Shown: positions 17,484 through 26,383 of the stretch, one piece after another
How the letters are laid out: every line of letters begins with the position of its first letter
Position numbering within the stretch: position 1 is the stretch's first letter
Source of the DNA: Dehalococcoidia bacterium
Lineage (GTDB): Bacteria; Chloroflexota; Dehalococcoidia; Tepidiformales; Tepidiformaceae
Direction: 5' to 3'
DNA length: 64,000 nucleotides
Assembly (NCBI GenBank): GCA_020853755.1
Contig: JADYYG010000051.1
Coordinates: forward strand, 1 to 64,000
Program-made: the position numbers and the translations under genes
The notes under the pieces: generated by a model
Told to the model about the DNA's origin: nothing
Databases searched by the model: none
The model's input: the letters and a program-made list of their open reading frames with translations, nothing else

Positions 17484-18251
17484 ATGCGAATTTTGCGTTT
17501 GGGCAATAGCGAAGATATCCACCCCGGGCTCGAAGACCACGAGCGGGCCTGGTACGTCGGCGCCCGGACGGTGGAAGAGGCCATCGGCGAACCGGTGGAT
17601 ATTGTCGTGCGCCCGATCTTCCCGGGGCCCGAACTGCCGGGCCTCGTGCGCAAATGGATCGACGATGTCCAGCCGGACATGGTGTTCCTCAAGGTCACCT
17701 GGTACTGGTACGGCTACGAGTCGGTGCCGCGGCGCATCGAGCGGCTCCTCGGACGGGCCGGGCGGCCAATCGCGAAAGCGGGCCTCAGTGCAGCGGCGAA
17801 ACCGCGCCTCGCCCACAACCGCACCTTCCGCTTCGGCCGCCGCCTCGCCCATCGCATTATCGGCGGCGATACGCAGGTCCCTACCTCAGAGGTCCTTCGC
17901 ATCATGGAGGACGTGATCCGCACCGTCCTCGCGCGCGAAAACATCGCCCTCGTGGTGAAGGGCACCGGCGACGGCCGCACGGAAGACGAGGGCCTGCAGG
18001 GGTATTTCGGCCGCTTCCAGAAGCGCCGCGAGGAAGTCGAAGGCACGATCGAACGGCTCTGCAAGGAACTCCACGTGCCGTACACCGGCACCCGCCGCAA
18101 CCATTCGCTCCCGCGCGAAGCGCCCTCCGGCGACCTCATCCATCGCGGCGCAACGATGCACGAGCGGATGGGCCGGAACGAAGGCGACGCGATGGTCGAA
18201 GCCTGGCAGGCGTTTACCGCCGAGCACACGGCGGCAGCCAGGGGCGCCTGA
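17484..18251 (+). CDS. putative SGNH-like hydrolase
   Basis: The 255-aa protein opens with MRILRLGNSEDIHPG, close to the first block of SGNH/GDSL esterases but with GNS for GDS. It ends with GDLIHRGATMHERMGRNEG, reminiscent of the D-x2-H block. Internally VVKGTGDGRTEDEG could form a Gly-containing block. The fold assignment is tentative and the nucleophile differs in context. The ATG at 17484 is preferred because it begins at the first beta strand. It stands alone, divergent from the phosphotransferase. Confidence 0.5.
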   Translation: MRILRLGNSEDIHPGLEDHERAWYVGARTVEEAIGEPVDIVVRPIFPGPELPGLVRKWIDDVQPDMVFLKVTWYWYGYESVPRRIERLLGRAGRPIAKAGLSAAAKPRLAHNRTFRFGRRLAHRIIGGDTQVPTSEVLRIMEDVIRTVLARENIALVVKGTGDGRTEDEGLQGYFGRFQKRREEVEGTIERLCKELHVPYTGTRRNHSLPREAPSGDLIHRGATMHERMGRNEGDAMVEAWQAFTAEHTAAARGA

Positions 18252-18308
18252 GGCCAGCAGGCCGGCCCCGGTGGTGCGCCTGCCGCGTCGCCTCCCACAC
18301 GGCGGGGT

Positions 18309-18605
18309 CTATGCGGGCGACTGGTGACTATTTCCCGGTTCGAGGATGCCGAGCAGCGCCCGGATGCGGGCCTTCTGTTCGAGCGGGTGGCGGAACGGGA
18401 GTTCGGGGTGCACTTCGTACTCGTTCCGGCGGCCGCGCCGAACCTTCGTCAGGTACCCGGATTCCACGAGGTCGGCCACGATGGCGAAGGCCGTGCGCTC
18501 CGTGATCCCCACCTGCTCGGCAATTTCGCCGAGGCGGATGCTGGGGTTCTGGCTGATGCAGAGCAGCACGTGCGAGTGGTTCGTGAGGAAGGTCCAACTG
18601 GCCAT
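18309..18605 (-). CDS. MarR-like winged-helix regulator
   Basis: The 98-aa protein consists almost wholly of a winged helix: NPSIRLGEIAEQVGITERTAF (recognition region about 23-43) and the wing YLTKVRRGRRNEYEV. It starts 31 bp after the stop of the MaoC-like gene on the same strand, so it is probably the last gene of the CoA-transferase operon and may autoregulate it. No effector domain is present. Confidence 0.75.
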   Translation of the reverse strand: MASWTFLTNHSHVLLCISQNPSIRLGEIAEQVGITERTAFAIVADLVESGYLTKVRRGRRNEYEVHPELPFRHPLEQKARIRALLGILEPGNSHQSPA

Positions 18606-18636
18606 CCCGGCAGTGTCGGCGGCGCGGCGCGGGCGC

Positions 18637-19467
18637 TCAAGCGCCGGCCGGCTCCGCTTCGGCCAACCATTTGGCCTTGTGCCGCCCGTGGGCCAGCAGG
18701 CGCCCACCGTCCGACACCGTGAACTCGTACGTCAGGAAGATCGTCCGGCCCGAACGGCCCTTGTCCGCCACCCACTCCTCGATGGTGTATTCGCGGCCCA
18801 TGAAGAGCGGCCCCGAGACGGCGATGTCGTGCTGCGCCCACATGCCGGGCTCGCGCACGCCCGTGGTCCGCGGGAGGCGCGGCTGGGCCGGGTTCCGCAC
18901 GAGGTGCAGGGCCACCACGTGGAGATATTCGAGCGGCACGATCGGCCCGCCCCAGGGCGAGGCGTCTCCGTACCAGGGCGTCGGGTCGCCTGAGGAGCGG
19001 ACCGTCATGGCGCAGTGATCGCGGTCCGGCGTGAATTGCTCGGGCACGAAGCGGTGGCCGATGTCGATGCCGGGGAGCACGCCTTCGGCGCCGTGCGAAC
19101 CGTCGGCGGCGGTATCCCATGGGGTCACAGCGCCGAGGCCGGCATGGCCGTTGCAGCAGAGCCGCCCGGAAGGATCGAGCACCTGGATGGCGAGGTCGTC
19201 GCCGCTGCGCTGGGCCACCTCGCGCACTTCGTCGTCAACGTAGACCGGGGCGACGAAGGTGAACGAGTACCATCCGCCCTCCATCCACCGCTGGCCGTAG
19301 GCCGCGGCGATCGCGGGCATGGCGGCCATGCCGACCACGCTGCCTGGGACGAACCCGCCGCGGAAGCCGAGTTCGCGCGCCTTCTCATCGTCATGGATGG
19401 AGCCGGCCTCCTGGGCGGCCGTGTTCACGAGCTTGCGCCAGGCGCCTTCGTGGAAGTTCGTCGTCAT
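18637..19467 (-). CDS. MaoC-like hotdog-fold protein
   Basis: The 276-aa protein consists of two hotdog halves. The first contains AQEAGSIHDDEKARELGFRGGFVPG, a typical substrate-tunnel segment; the second contains the phrase YTIEEWVADKGRSGRTIFLTYEF. Such proteins bind or hydrate acyl-CoA thioesters; a clear D-x4-H hydratase motif is not obvious. The ATG (19467) has GGAGG upstream and overlaps the CoA-transferase stop as ATGA, implying translational coupling. Confidence 0.7.
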   Translation of the reverse strand: MTTNFHEGAWRKLVNTAAQEAGSIHDDEKARELGFRGGFVPGSVVGMAAMPAIAAAYGQRWMEGGWYSFTFVAPVYVDDEVREVAQRSGDDLAIQVLDPSGRLCCNGHAGLGAVTPWDTAADGSHGAEGVLPGIDIGHRFVPEQFTPDRDHCAMTVRSSGDPTPWYGDASPWGGPIVPLEYLHVVALHLVRNPAQPRLPRTTGVREPGMWAQHDIAVSGPLFMGREYTIEEWVADKGRSGRTIFLTYEFTVSDGGRLLAHGRHKAKWLAEAEPAGA

Positions 19468-21893
19468 CTGGCCCTCCTGGCCTCTGCTGGTTCGAATGGT
19501 TGCCAGGTGAACGGCAGGCCCGGCAGGGGGACGTCGCGCCCGAGGATGCTGGCGGGCTTGAGGAACCCGCGTGCCGCGAACTGGGGGTTCGCGAACTGAT
19601 CGCCGGCGGAGTGGACCGGCGCCCAGGTGTAGCCCGCCTCTGAGGCCTCGGCGAACCACTCATAGCGGCCCTTCTGGGCGAGCCGCTGATGGTAGACGGG
19701 GTCGAGTTCGCGCCAGTGCTCTGCGCGGTACTCGGCCGACTGCCAGTCGTCGGTGATGAACTCTTCGAGGCCGAGGAAGAGCGCGATCTCATCCCAGCTG
19801 GCGAAGAGGGCGAGCAGGTAGAGCCAGCCGTCGGCGGCCATGGCCGTGTGGCGGAACCCCTGGTGGCCGAAGCCCTTCAGTTCGCGATGCATTTTCGTGC
19901 CCGAATAGGCCCACTCGCCGATGTGGCGCGACCAGTGGTGGAGGTAGCACTCCTGCATCGAAACATCGAGGCGGACGCCGCCCGCCAGGCCGGCAGCAAT
20001 GCCATAGACAGCGGCGAGCACAGCACCGGCAGTATTTACCCCGGCGATATGGTGGGCCGAGTAGCCACCGGCCTTGAAGGGGCGTTCGCCCTTCCAGCCG
20101 GTGGAGTGCAGCGGCCCGGAGGAGGCCTGCAGCACGAGCTCCGAGGCGCTCCACTGGCGCTTCGGCCCGGTCTGGCCGAACGGCGAAATACTCGCCACGA
20201 CGAGGTCCGGGTTCGCGGCATGCAGCGCCCGCCACGGGCTGCCGTGAGCGCGCAGGCCGCCGGGGCCGAAGTCCTCGATCAGGACATCGAACTCGCGGGC
20301 GAGGCGGCGCAGTTCGGCCTGCCCGGCGGCGGTGTGCGGGTCAAGCGAGCGCAATCGCTTGCCCCGGTCGAGGAAGGCTCGCTCTGTCTCGCTCAGCTCC
20401 GTGGTCCGGCGGTCGCCGTTGCCGTGGGGGTGCGCCTCGCAGCCGGGGGCGATCCGGGTGACCTCGTGCCCGAGGAGCGCGAGAAGCATCCCCGCGAACC
20501 CCGCCGCTGGCCCGTTCGAGACCTCGAGCACGCGCAGCGGACGGGCGCGAACTGTGACCGGCCGCCGCCTGAGCGCACGCACGGGGGCCGGCGCCGGGCA
20601 TTCCGCCGTGAGCGGGAGGCCCTGCTGTTCGGCGAAGTCGTCATCCCGGTAGTTCGTCCGCCGGTCTTCGACCTCGACGTTGACGAGGCGAAGGAGTGCG
20701 CCGCTGGCTTCGAGGGCCGCCACGCGCTCCGGTTCGTAGCCCAGCCAGCTGCCGAGCACCTCGGTGTTGTCGTAGCCGTGGAAGCGGATGTCGGTCAGTT
20801 CGGTGCGGGCGTGGCCGTCCGCAAACCATGGCGTCGACGGGTGGGGGTGGGCCGCATAGCCGAGGATCGGCCGGTTGTGCACGACCGTCTTGAACACCCC
20901 GCGCTCGGCCAGGTGCTCATCGAAAAGCGGGTCGCGCGACTTCACGACGCCGTGGGCGGCAATGCCCCGGCGCTGGAGGCGGGCCGCCAGTTCGTCTTTG
21001 TGGAAGCAGGCGGTCCAGGCCTCAATGGCGGCGTCGATGGTCTGCCAGTTGGCGCGGCGGCCCTCGGCGATCCCGAGTCCGCGGCCTCGCGGGGCAGCGT
21101 CGCCCATCTCGGTGCGCAGCGCGCGCCAGGCCCGGTCGCTCTTCACCGTGATGGCGATCCAGTCGTCTTCGCCTTTGCAGCGGTAGATGCCCTGGGGCGC
21201 GAAATCGCGGTCGCGGTTGCCGAGACGGTCAGGTTCGACCCCGAAGGCGGCATCGGCCACGGTGTTCCCGACGAGCAACGAGATCGCCTCTATCATCGAG
21301 AGGTCGATGAACCGGCCGCGGCCGGTTCGCTGGCGCTCTTCGAGGGCCGCAAGCAGGGCGAGGGCTGTGAACCGCCCACCAAGCTGGTCCGAAAACACCC
21401 CGCTGCCGATACGGATCGGCGGCTCCGGGTCCTCGCCGATGAGGCGGTTCATGCCGCCGGCCGCTTCGGTGCTCGGCCCGAAGGCCGGGTACGAACTCCA
21501 CGGCCCGGGCGACCCGAACCCCGAGAGCTGGAGCGCGATGACCGCCGGGTTGATGCTCGTGAGCACGTCGTAGCCAAGGCCGAGCCGCTCCATTACGCCG
21601 CCGACGAAGTTCGAACAGACGATGTCGGCGTGGCGAACGAGCTCCTTCGCAACGGCCAGCCCCTCGGGGGACTTGAGGTTGACACCCACGCAGGTCTTCG
21701 AGAAGTACACGCCGTCGACGACCCCGATGTAGAAGCTGTCGCGCCCGGGGCCGACCACGCGCACCACTTCGGCGCCGAGTTCGGCCAGCGTGCGCGTCCC
21801 GGCGGGAAGGGAATAGGCGAGTTCGAAGGCGAGGACACGGATGCCGGCGAGGGGCAGGTACGGGCGGCCGGGCGGCCGGCTGGCGGTTTCCAC
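19464..21893 (-). CDS. fused double family III CoA-transferase (CaiB/BaiF)
   Basis: The 809-aa protein carries two tandem CaiB/BaiF domains. The N-terminal half has LAELGAEVVRV and GRFIDLSMIEA; the C-terminal half has LLALLGHEVTRI and GVRLDVSMQEC. Single-domain enzymes are about 400 aa, so this is a natural fusion of the intertwined dimer. The residue at the catalytic Asp position appears to be Glu in both halves. It moves CoA between carboxylic acids; substrate unknown. The GTG at 21893 is chosen at the start of family similarity, with a TAGACT box 10 nt upstream. First gene of an operon with the MaoC-like protein and the regulator. Confidence 0.85.
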   Translation of the reverse strand: METASRPPGRPYLPLAGIRVLAFELAYSLPAGTRTLAELGAEVVRVVGPGRDSFYIGVVDGVYFSKTCVGVNLKSPEGLAVAKELVRHADIVCSNFVGGVMERLGLGYDVLTSINPAVIALQLSGFGSPGPWSSYPAFGPSTEAAGGMNRLIGEDPEPPIRIGSGVFSDQLGGRFTALALLAALEERQRTGRGRFIDLSMIEAISLLVGNTVADAAFGVEPDRLGNRDRDFAPQGIYRCKGEDDWIAITVKSDRAWRALRTEMGDAAPRGRGLGIAEGRRANWQTIDAAIEAWTACFHKDELAARLQRRGIAAHGVVKSRDPLFDEHLAERGVFKTVVHNRPILGYAAHPHPSTPWFADGHARTELTDIRFHGYDNTEVLGSWLGYEPERVAALEASGALLRLVNVEVEDRRTNYRDDDFAEQQGLPLTAECPAPAPVRALRRRPVTVRARPLRVLEVSNGPAAGFAGMLLALLGHEVTRIAPGCEAHPHGNGDRRTTELSETERAFLDRGKRLRSLDPHTAAGQAELRRLAREFDVLIEDFGPGGLRAHGSPWRALHAANPDLVVASISPFGQTGPKRQWSASELVLQASSGPLHSTGWKGERPFKAGGYSAHHIAGVNTAGAVLAAVYGIAAGLAGGVRLDVSMQECYLHHWSRHIGEWAYSGTKMHRELKGFGHQGFRHTAMAADGWLYLLALFASWDEIALFLGLEEFITDDWQSAEYRAEHWRELDPVYHQRLAQKGRYEWFAEASEAGYTWAPVHSAGDQFANPQFAARGFLKPASILGRDVPLPGLPFTWQPFEPAEARRAR

Positions 21894-21969
21894 GGTGGGC
21901 CGGAGTCTACCAGAGCACGGCGCGAGCGGCGGTTCGCGCCGGGATGGCTGCGCTGTGCCCGGCACCCCG

Positions 21970-21975
21970 TATACT
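21970..21975 (+). promoter_or_regulatory. -10 element with very short leader
   Basis: TATACT lies 9 nt before the ATG at 21985, giving a predicted leader of only a few nucleotides. No Shine-Dalgarno is seen. The same TATACTTGG string precedes the small gene at 11701. Confidence 0.5.
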
Positions 21976-21984
21976 TGGGCCACG

Positions 21985-22380
21985 ATGGCCAGCAACGCCC
22001 TCCTGCGGAAGACCCAGGCCGATATGGCGCTCGAGCGCGCGGCGATGCAACTCCAGCAGTTGCTCCAGGAAGCCTGCGCCGAATTGCGGCCGTTCCCGTC
22101 GTTCCCGAACGCCATCTTCACGAACGCCATCGAATGCGAAATCGACGGCGGTGACCCCGAGGTTGGCTGCGTGGTCGTCGCGGAAGACGGCGAACTGTAC
22201 GAGTTGCAGATGGGCATCGACCACGAGTCGATCGAATTGATGGACTCGTGGGACCCCGTGACCGCGCGCAAGGAGACGTTGAAGAAGATCGACCTCCTGC
22301 CCCGCGACTACATCCAGTACGCCTACGCGGGACTGATGGCGGTCACCGAGCACCTCCTGGAGAAGGAGATGGCGAAGTGA
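21985..22380 (+). CDS. hypothetical acidic protein
   Basis: The 131-aa protein has a helical N-terminus (LERAAMQLQQLLQEACAEL) followed by a predicted alpha/beta part (VVVAEDGELYELQMGID, DLLPRDYIQYAYAGL). I recognise no family. The stop overlaps the GTG start of the TPR gene (GTGA), so the two are translationally coupled. The protein may act with the membrane-anchored TPR protein. Confidence 0.7.
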   Translation: MASNALLRKTQADMALERAAMQLQQLLQEACAELRPFPSFPNAIFTNAIECEIDGGDPEVGCVVVAEDGELYELQMGIDHESIELMDSWDPVTARKETLKKIDLLPRDYIQYAYAGLMAVTEHLLEKEMAK

Positions 22381-23720
22381 AGGGCCTCGTGAAGTGGATT
22401 GCGGTGACTGCATTGATCACGGCCGCGGTCATCATCCTCACGAACAAGAGCCGGCAGCGCGCGACAGCGCCCGAGACGGCCTGGCAGCCGCCAACCGTCA
22501 CTCCGCCACCCGCTGAGGAAGCGCACGCCGCACCGGACGAAGCGCAGGCGGAAGCGGAAACACTCCGTGAGATGGCCGCCGAAGCTCAGGCGCTCTCTAT
22601 CGCGGCCGAGCAGATTGCCGCCGCCGAAGAGGAACTCGCAGCCGAAGAGGCCTTCTTCGAAGAGGTAGCCCTCGCCGTCGCTGACGACGAAGGGATGGGC
22701 GACCCGGAGGCCGCGCCTGAGGACATCGCCCTCGACGCCGAAGGCGAAACCATCGTCTCCGAACTCGCTGCGCCCGGCGTGGCCGAAGCAGTCGAAGCCG
22801 AGGCGATGCACCTGCATCACCCGGAGGCGGCCGCAGTCCAGCACGCGCCGGATGTGCCCGACTTCGGCGCGATGCTCGAAGAAGCCGTGCACGAAGCCGA
22901 ATTGGCCGAGCCGGCGGCGCCGCCCGCCGCCGAAGAAGAGCCGAAAGACCCGGACTTCCTGACCCGCTACTTCGAAGAACTCGCCGCCACACCGGAAACC
23001 CACGAACCGGCCCCGGAAGCCCCTGCGATGGCCGTCGATGACCTGCCGGCCTCGGTCGAAGAGGCGCTGACCGACCTCGAACCGGCGCCCATCGTCCCGC
23101 CCCCGAAGCGCTCGGCGGAGTCGTTCCTCGACGAGGGGAACGTGTACTTCAACGTTGGCCAGTACGGCCTCGCGGTCGAGCGCTACACGCAGGCCATCGA
23201 GATGGACGGCGACCTGACGGCCGCCTTTTACAACCGGGCCAACGCCCACACCCGTTCAGGCGACTTCGAACGTGCGCTGGCTGACTACGACCGCGCTCTC
23301 GAACTGCAGCCGCGCGACGCCGACGCGCTCAACAACCGGGGCATGCTCCACCTCTACCGTTCGAACTTCCCGGCCGCGCTCAGCGACTTCAACGGCGCGC
23401 TCGAAGCCGACCCGACGGATACGACCGTGATGGTCAATCGCGGGCTCGCCCACCTTCACGGCGGCGATGCCGCGGCAGCCCTCGTCGATTTCCGGGAAGC
23501 CGCGGCAAAGGACGAATCGGACGCTGCGGCCCAGTACGGAGCTTCCCAGGCCGCCGCCTCCCTCGGCAACCGCGACGAAGCGCTCCGGCACATCACCCGC
23601 GCACTCGAACTCGACCCCGCCTATGCCCGCGAAGCCGCCGGCGACCCGCGCCTCGAACTGCTCCAGGGCGATGAGGAGTTCCTCAAGCTGCTCCGCGAGA
23701 GCGGCCCGCGCACCAGTTGA
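22377..23720 (+). CDS. membrane-anchored TPR protein with acidic Ala/Glu-rich spacer
   Basis: The 447-aa protein has one N-terminal transmembrane segment (about 6-22). An Ala/Glu-rich, probably disordered acidic spacer (about 30-240) follows, and then tetratricopeptide repeats in the C-terminal 200 residues (ALADYDRALELQPRDADALN and similar 34-residue units). The TPR block would be held away from the membrane as a protein-docking scaffold. GTG start in a 4-nt overlap with the preceding gene. The spacer composition is unlike its neighbours and may be variable between strains. Confidence 0.82.
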   Translation: MKGLVKWIAVTALITAAVIILTNKSRQRATAPETAWQPPTVTPPPAEEAHAAPDEAQAEAETLREMAAEAQALSIAAEQIAAAEEELAAEEAFFEEVALAVADDEGMGDPEAAPEDIALDAEGETIVSELAAPGVAEAVEAEAMHLHHPEAAAVQHAPDVPDFGAMLEEAVHEAELAEPAAPPAAEEEPKDPDFLTRYFEELAATPETHEPAPEAPAMAVDDLPASVEEALTDLEPAPIVPPPKRSAESFLDEGNVYFNVGQYGLAVERYTQAIEMDGDLTAAFYNRANAHTRSGDFERALADYDRALELQPRDADALNNRGMLHLYRSNFPAALSDFNGALEADPTDTTVMVNRGLAHLHGGDAAAALVDFREAAAKDESDAAAQYGASQAAASLGNRDEALRHITRALELDPAYAREAAGDPRLELLQGDEEFLKLLRESGPRTS

Positions 23721-23766
23721 CAGGGGCGAGCCCCGTTCCGGACGCTTCAGTAGCGGGCGTGGTTCA

Positions 23767-25011
23767 ATGAACGGCGTGTTCGAACCGCCCCATGTGCAGT
23801 ACGCCCGCACCACTGACCACGTGAACATCGCCTTCGTGACGATGGGCGACGCGGGCGGCCGCGTACCGCTGGTCTGCCTGCGCCCACCGCACCTGAGCCA
23901 CATGGCGATCGAGTGGAACCTGCCCTTCGAGACGCACTGGCACGAATTCGAAACCCTCTCGGCGGACCGGCTCGTGGTGCGGTTTGATTCACGCGGCGGC
24001 GGCCTCTCGGACCGCGGAGTCACCGACCTTTCGCTGCCGGCCCGCGGGCGCGACATCGAATCCGTGGTTGACCGCCTGGGGCTCGAACGGTTCGCCCTCC
24101 AGGGGCAGTTGCACTCGGCCAGCTGGGCCGTGCACTACGCAGCGGCTCACCCGGAACGGGTATCCCACCTCATCCTCACCCAGGCCCACACGAACGCCCG
24201 CACCTACTGGGCCGACCCGGCCCGGGCGGCGCTCGAACCACTGGCCGAAGCCGACTGGGAGACCTACACCGAAGCCGCCATGTCGAACGCCTTCGCCTGG
24301 GCGCCGGTCAGCCTGCCGCGTGCGCTCGCCGCCCAGATGCGCGCCTCGGTCGACCAGCGAGACTTCGTCGCCTTCCTGAGGGAAGAGCGGACAGTCGATG
24401 TCACGCCGCTCCTGCCGCGCATCCAGTGCCCGGTGATGGTGGTCAACTACGCGATGGCGGCGGTGACCACGCAGGAAGTCGCACGCCAGATAGTCTCAGC
24501 CGTGCCAGACGGGCGGCTCTCGCTGCCGCGCCACTTCCGCGAAGGGCTGGCGCTGACCGCCGCGTTCCTCGATGAACCACCTGCCGAGGTTCCCCCTGCC
24601 GGCAGCATGGAGACGAGCGGGTTGCGCGTGTTCCTCGTGGCGAACGGCGCGGCGCCTCCGGGCCACCTCGAGCAGGCCATCCTCGACGCCGGCGGCGCCC
24701 CGGTCTCCTCACTCACCGAGATGACCACCGCCGTCTTCGAAACCTCGCAGGCAGCGCTCGATTGTGGTCGGCGCATCAGCAGCGGATTCGGCGTTGGCGT
24801 GGGTATCCACGCGGGCGAACCGGGCGAACCATCGACGAGTGAGGCCGACCCTGCACTCGTCGTCGCGGTGCGGGCTGCGGGCGTGGCCGGCGCTGGCCGG
24901 GTTGCGGTTTCGAACGTGGTCCGCGAGCTTGCCGTGGGCAAGGGGTTCGCCTTCGAACCGTGTGCAACCGATACGGAAGAGGGCGGCGGCCGGTTGTTCG
25001 CGCTGCGCTAA
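23767..25011 (+). CDS. degenerate alpha/beta-hydrolase / class III cyclase-like fusion
   Basis: The 414-aa protein has an alpha/beta-hydrolase-fold N-terminal part (1-270). The nucleophile elbow reads GQLHSA (113-118) where GxSxG is expected, so Leu115 replaces the catalytic serine. The C-terminal part contains GVGIHAGEP (344-352) and VVRELAVGKGFAFEP (384-398). These match the end of class III adenylate/guanylate cyclase domains, but the metal-binding N-terminal half of that domain is absent. Both halves therefore look catalytically dead. Hydrolase-cyclase fusions are common in actinobacteria and Chloroflexota as sensors. Confidence 0.65.
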   Translation: MNGVFEPPHVQYARTTDHVNIAFVTMGDAGGRVPLVCLRPPHLSHMAIEWNLPFETHWHEFETLSADRLVVRFDSRGGGLSDRGVTDLSLPARGRDIESVVDRLGLERFALQGQLHSASWAVHYAAAHPERVSHLILTQAHTNARTYWADPARAALEPLAEADWETYTEAAMSNAFAWAPVSLPRALAAQMRASVDQRDFVAFLREERTVDVTPLLPRIQCPVMVVNYAMAAVTTQEVARQIVSAVPDGRLSLPRHFREGLALTAAFLDEPPAEVPPAGSMETSGLRVFLVANGAAPPGHLEQAILDAGGAPVSSLTEMTTAVFETSQAALDCGRRISSGFGVGVGIHAGEPGEPSTSEADPALVVAVRAAGVAGAGRVAVSNVVRELAVGKGFAFEPCATDTEEGGGRLFALR

Positions 25012-25028
25012 CGGTCACAGAATAGCGA

Positions 25029-25703
25029 ATGCCCGATGAAGTCCCGCCGCCGTTCCGAATCTCCAGCTGGGTGCAGGAGCCGCCGCCGAGCGGGCAGCGC
25101 GCCGCCTGGCACCGCCTCGCCGCGGGCATCCGCGCGGTGAACGAAGCATTGATGGACATGGACGCCTCGGAGGAGGACCTCGAAGCTGCCGCGAGCGCCC
25201 TCCACCAGTTCGCCGAGAACCTGGAGAAGACGCGGACCGGCCGCCAGCTCTGGGGCTTCGGCGAATCCGCCCCGGCCGGCACCACCCGCGCGATGCTCGA
25301 CCGCTCGCCCATCGTCGGCCTCGGCAACCCGGTCGCGCCGCCGCTCGTCTTTTCGGTCGAAGGCGACCAGGTGGTCGGGCGCGGCAGCTTCGGCCTCCAG
25401 TACGAAGGCCCGCCGAACAGCGTCCATGGTGGCTTCGTCGCGGCCGCGCTCGACGAACTGCTCGGGATGGCGCAGTCGCTCAGCGGCAAGGCCGGGATGA
25501 CCGGCACGCTGACCATTCGCTACCGGAAGCCCACCCCGCTCCACACCGACCTGACGCTCACGGCCCGGGTCGACCGGGTGGAAGGGCGGAAGATCTTCAC
25601 AACGGGCGAGGTGCGAGCCGGCGAAATGCTCTGCGCGGAGGCTGAGGGCATCTTCATCTCGGTCGACTTCGAAGCGATGTTCCGGATGCAGAACGGCGGG
25701 TAG
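25029..25703 (+). CDS. PaaI-like hotdog thioesterase
   Basis: The 224-aa protein has an unassigned helical N-terminal part (1-85) and a hotdog domain. The domain carries SVHGGFVAAALDELLGMAQ, the HGG-x5-D/E signature of PaaI/THEM4-type acyl-CoA thioesterases, then GTLTIRYRKPTPLHTDL. It probably hydrolyses acyl-CoA in the cytoplasm. It follows the hydrolase-cyclase gene by 17 bp and may share its transcript. Confidence 0.82.
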   Translation: MPDEVPPPFRISSWVQEPPPSGQRAAWHRLAAGIRAVNEALMDMDASEEDLEAAASALHQFAENLEKTRTGRQLWGFGESAPAGTTRAMLDRSPIVGLGNPVAPPLVFSVEGDQVVGRGSFGLQYEGPPNSVHGGFVAAALDELLGMAQSLSGKAGMTGTLTIRYRKPTPLHTDLTLTARVDRVEGRKIFTTGEVRAGEMLCAEAEGIFISVDFEAMFRMQNGG

Positions 25704-25743
25704 GGGCGGCGGCCCGGGTCGTCTCACCGATGCGCCCTGCGAA

Positions 25744-25857
25744 TCATCGCACTGCGTCCTCAAGTTGTTGCACGAGTGCATCGTGAATGACCTTCTCCAT
25801 TAGCGACAGGTCCAACCACCCCTCGGCCCAGGCCGTATCGGCTTCATCAAGCGCTTT
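25744..25857 (-). pseudogene. frameshifted 3' end of the Fic gene
   Basis: Reading on from the Fic gene in the +1 frame (one surplus A in GAAAGC near 25855-25857) restores a normal Fic tail. The tail contains YYEALDEADTAWAEG and LSLMEKVIHDALVQQL, then a TGA at 25744-25746. The full span 25744-26383 is 640 nt, exactly one base more than 213 codons. The shift is a recent indel, a sequencing error or a programmed frameshift. Confidence 0.7.
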
Positions 25858-26383
25858 CGTAGTACACGGTCTTATCTTCATCGATGATTTCCGGAACTGT
25901 ACGATCGCCGGGCAGGTTCATTTTCAGCGCCGCGCAAAGCACCAGGTAGGACGCGGCCCGTGAACTCCGACCGTTGCCATTCGTGAACGGGTGAATCCAG
26001 TTCAGCCGCCACATGACGTACGAGGCGAGATGCAGCGGTTCGCGATCCATCCAATGGTCACTCACGTGCGCGCACATCTCGTCAATAAGTTCCGGCACCA
26101 TCTCGAACTCTGGCGGCATGTGGGACGTTCCGCCGATAAGTACCGGCTCCTGGCGGAACACGCCCGGCTCGGGTTCCAGGCCGTCCACAGCCAGTCGCTG
26201 GAACTCTCTGATGACGTCTGGAGTGAGCGGCGACTCACCGTCGCGCAGCGCCTTCGAAATGAGCTCGGCCATGTAATCGAACTGCAGGAGACCGTTTTCG
26301 GCCTCCTTGTCCGCTATCGCCTGCTCATCCAGCTCAGGGAGCTCACCCAGCTTCGAAGGGTCGAGCTTAGTCCGCCTGTCCAC
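25847..26383 (-). CDS. fic: Fic family protein, truncated by a frameshift
   Basis: The 178-aa reading frame carries the Fic active site HPFTNGNGRSSR (131-142), with the catalytic His131 and anion-binding GNGR. Asn replaces the usual acidic metal residue. Fic proteins AMPylate or otherwise modify targets such as gyrase or topoisomerase IV. The frame stops early after VYYESA; a normal C-terminal helix continues in the next frame. The catalytic core is upstream of the shift, so activity may survive. Its start overlaps the small antitoxin gene by 17 nt. Confidence 0.8.
   Translation of the reverse strand: MDRRTKLDPSKLGELPELDEQAIADKEAENGLLQFDYMAELISKALRDGESPLTPDVIREFQRLAVDGLEPEPGVFRQEPVLIGGTSHMPPEFEMVPELIDEMCAHVSDHWMDREPLHLASYVMWRLNWIHPFTNGNGRSSRAASYLVLCAALKMNLPGDRTVPEIIDEDKTVYYESA

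Noticed and set aside
19689..22154. 821-codon plus-strand open frame opposite the double CoA-transferase
   Set aside because: It shows only shadow composition, while the minus strand has two clear CaiB domains.
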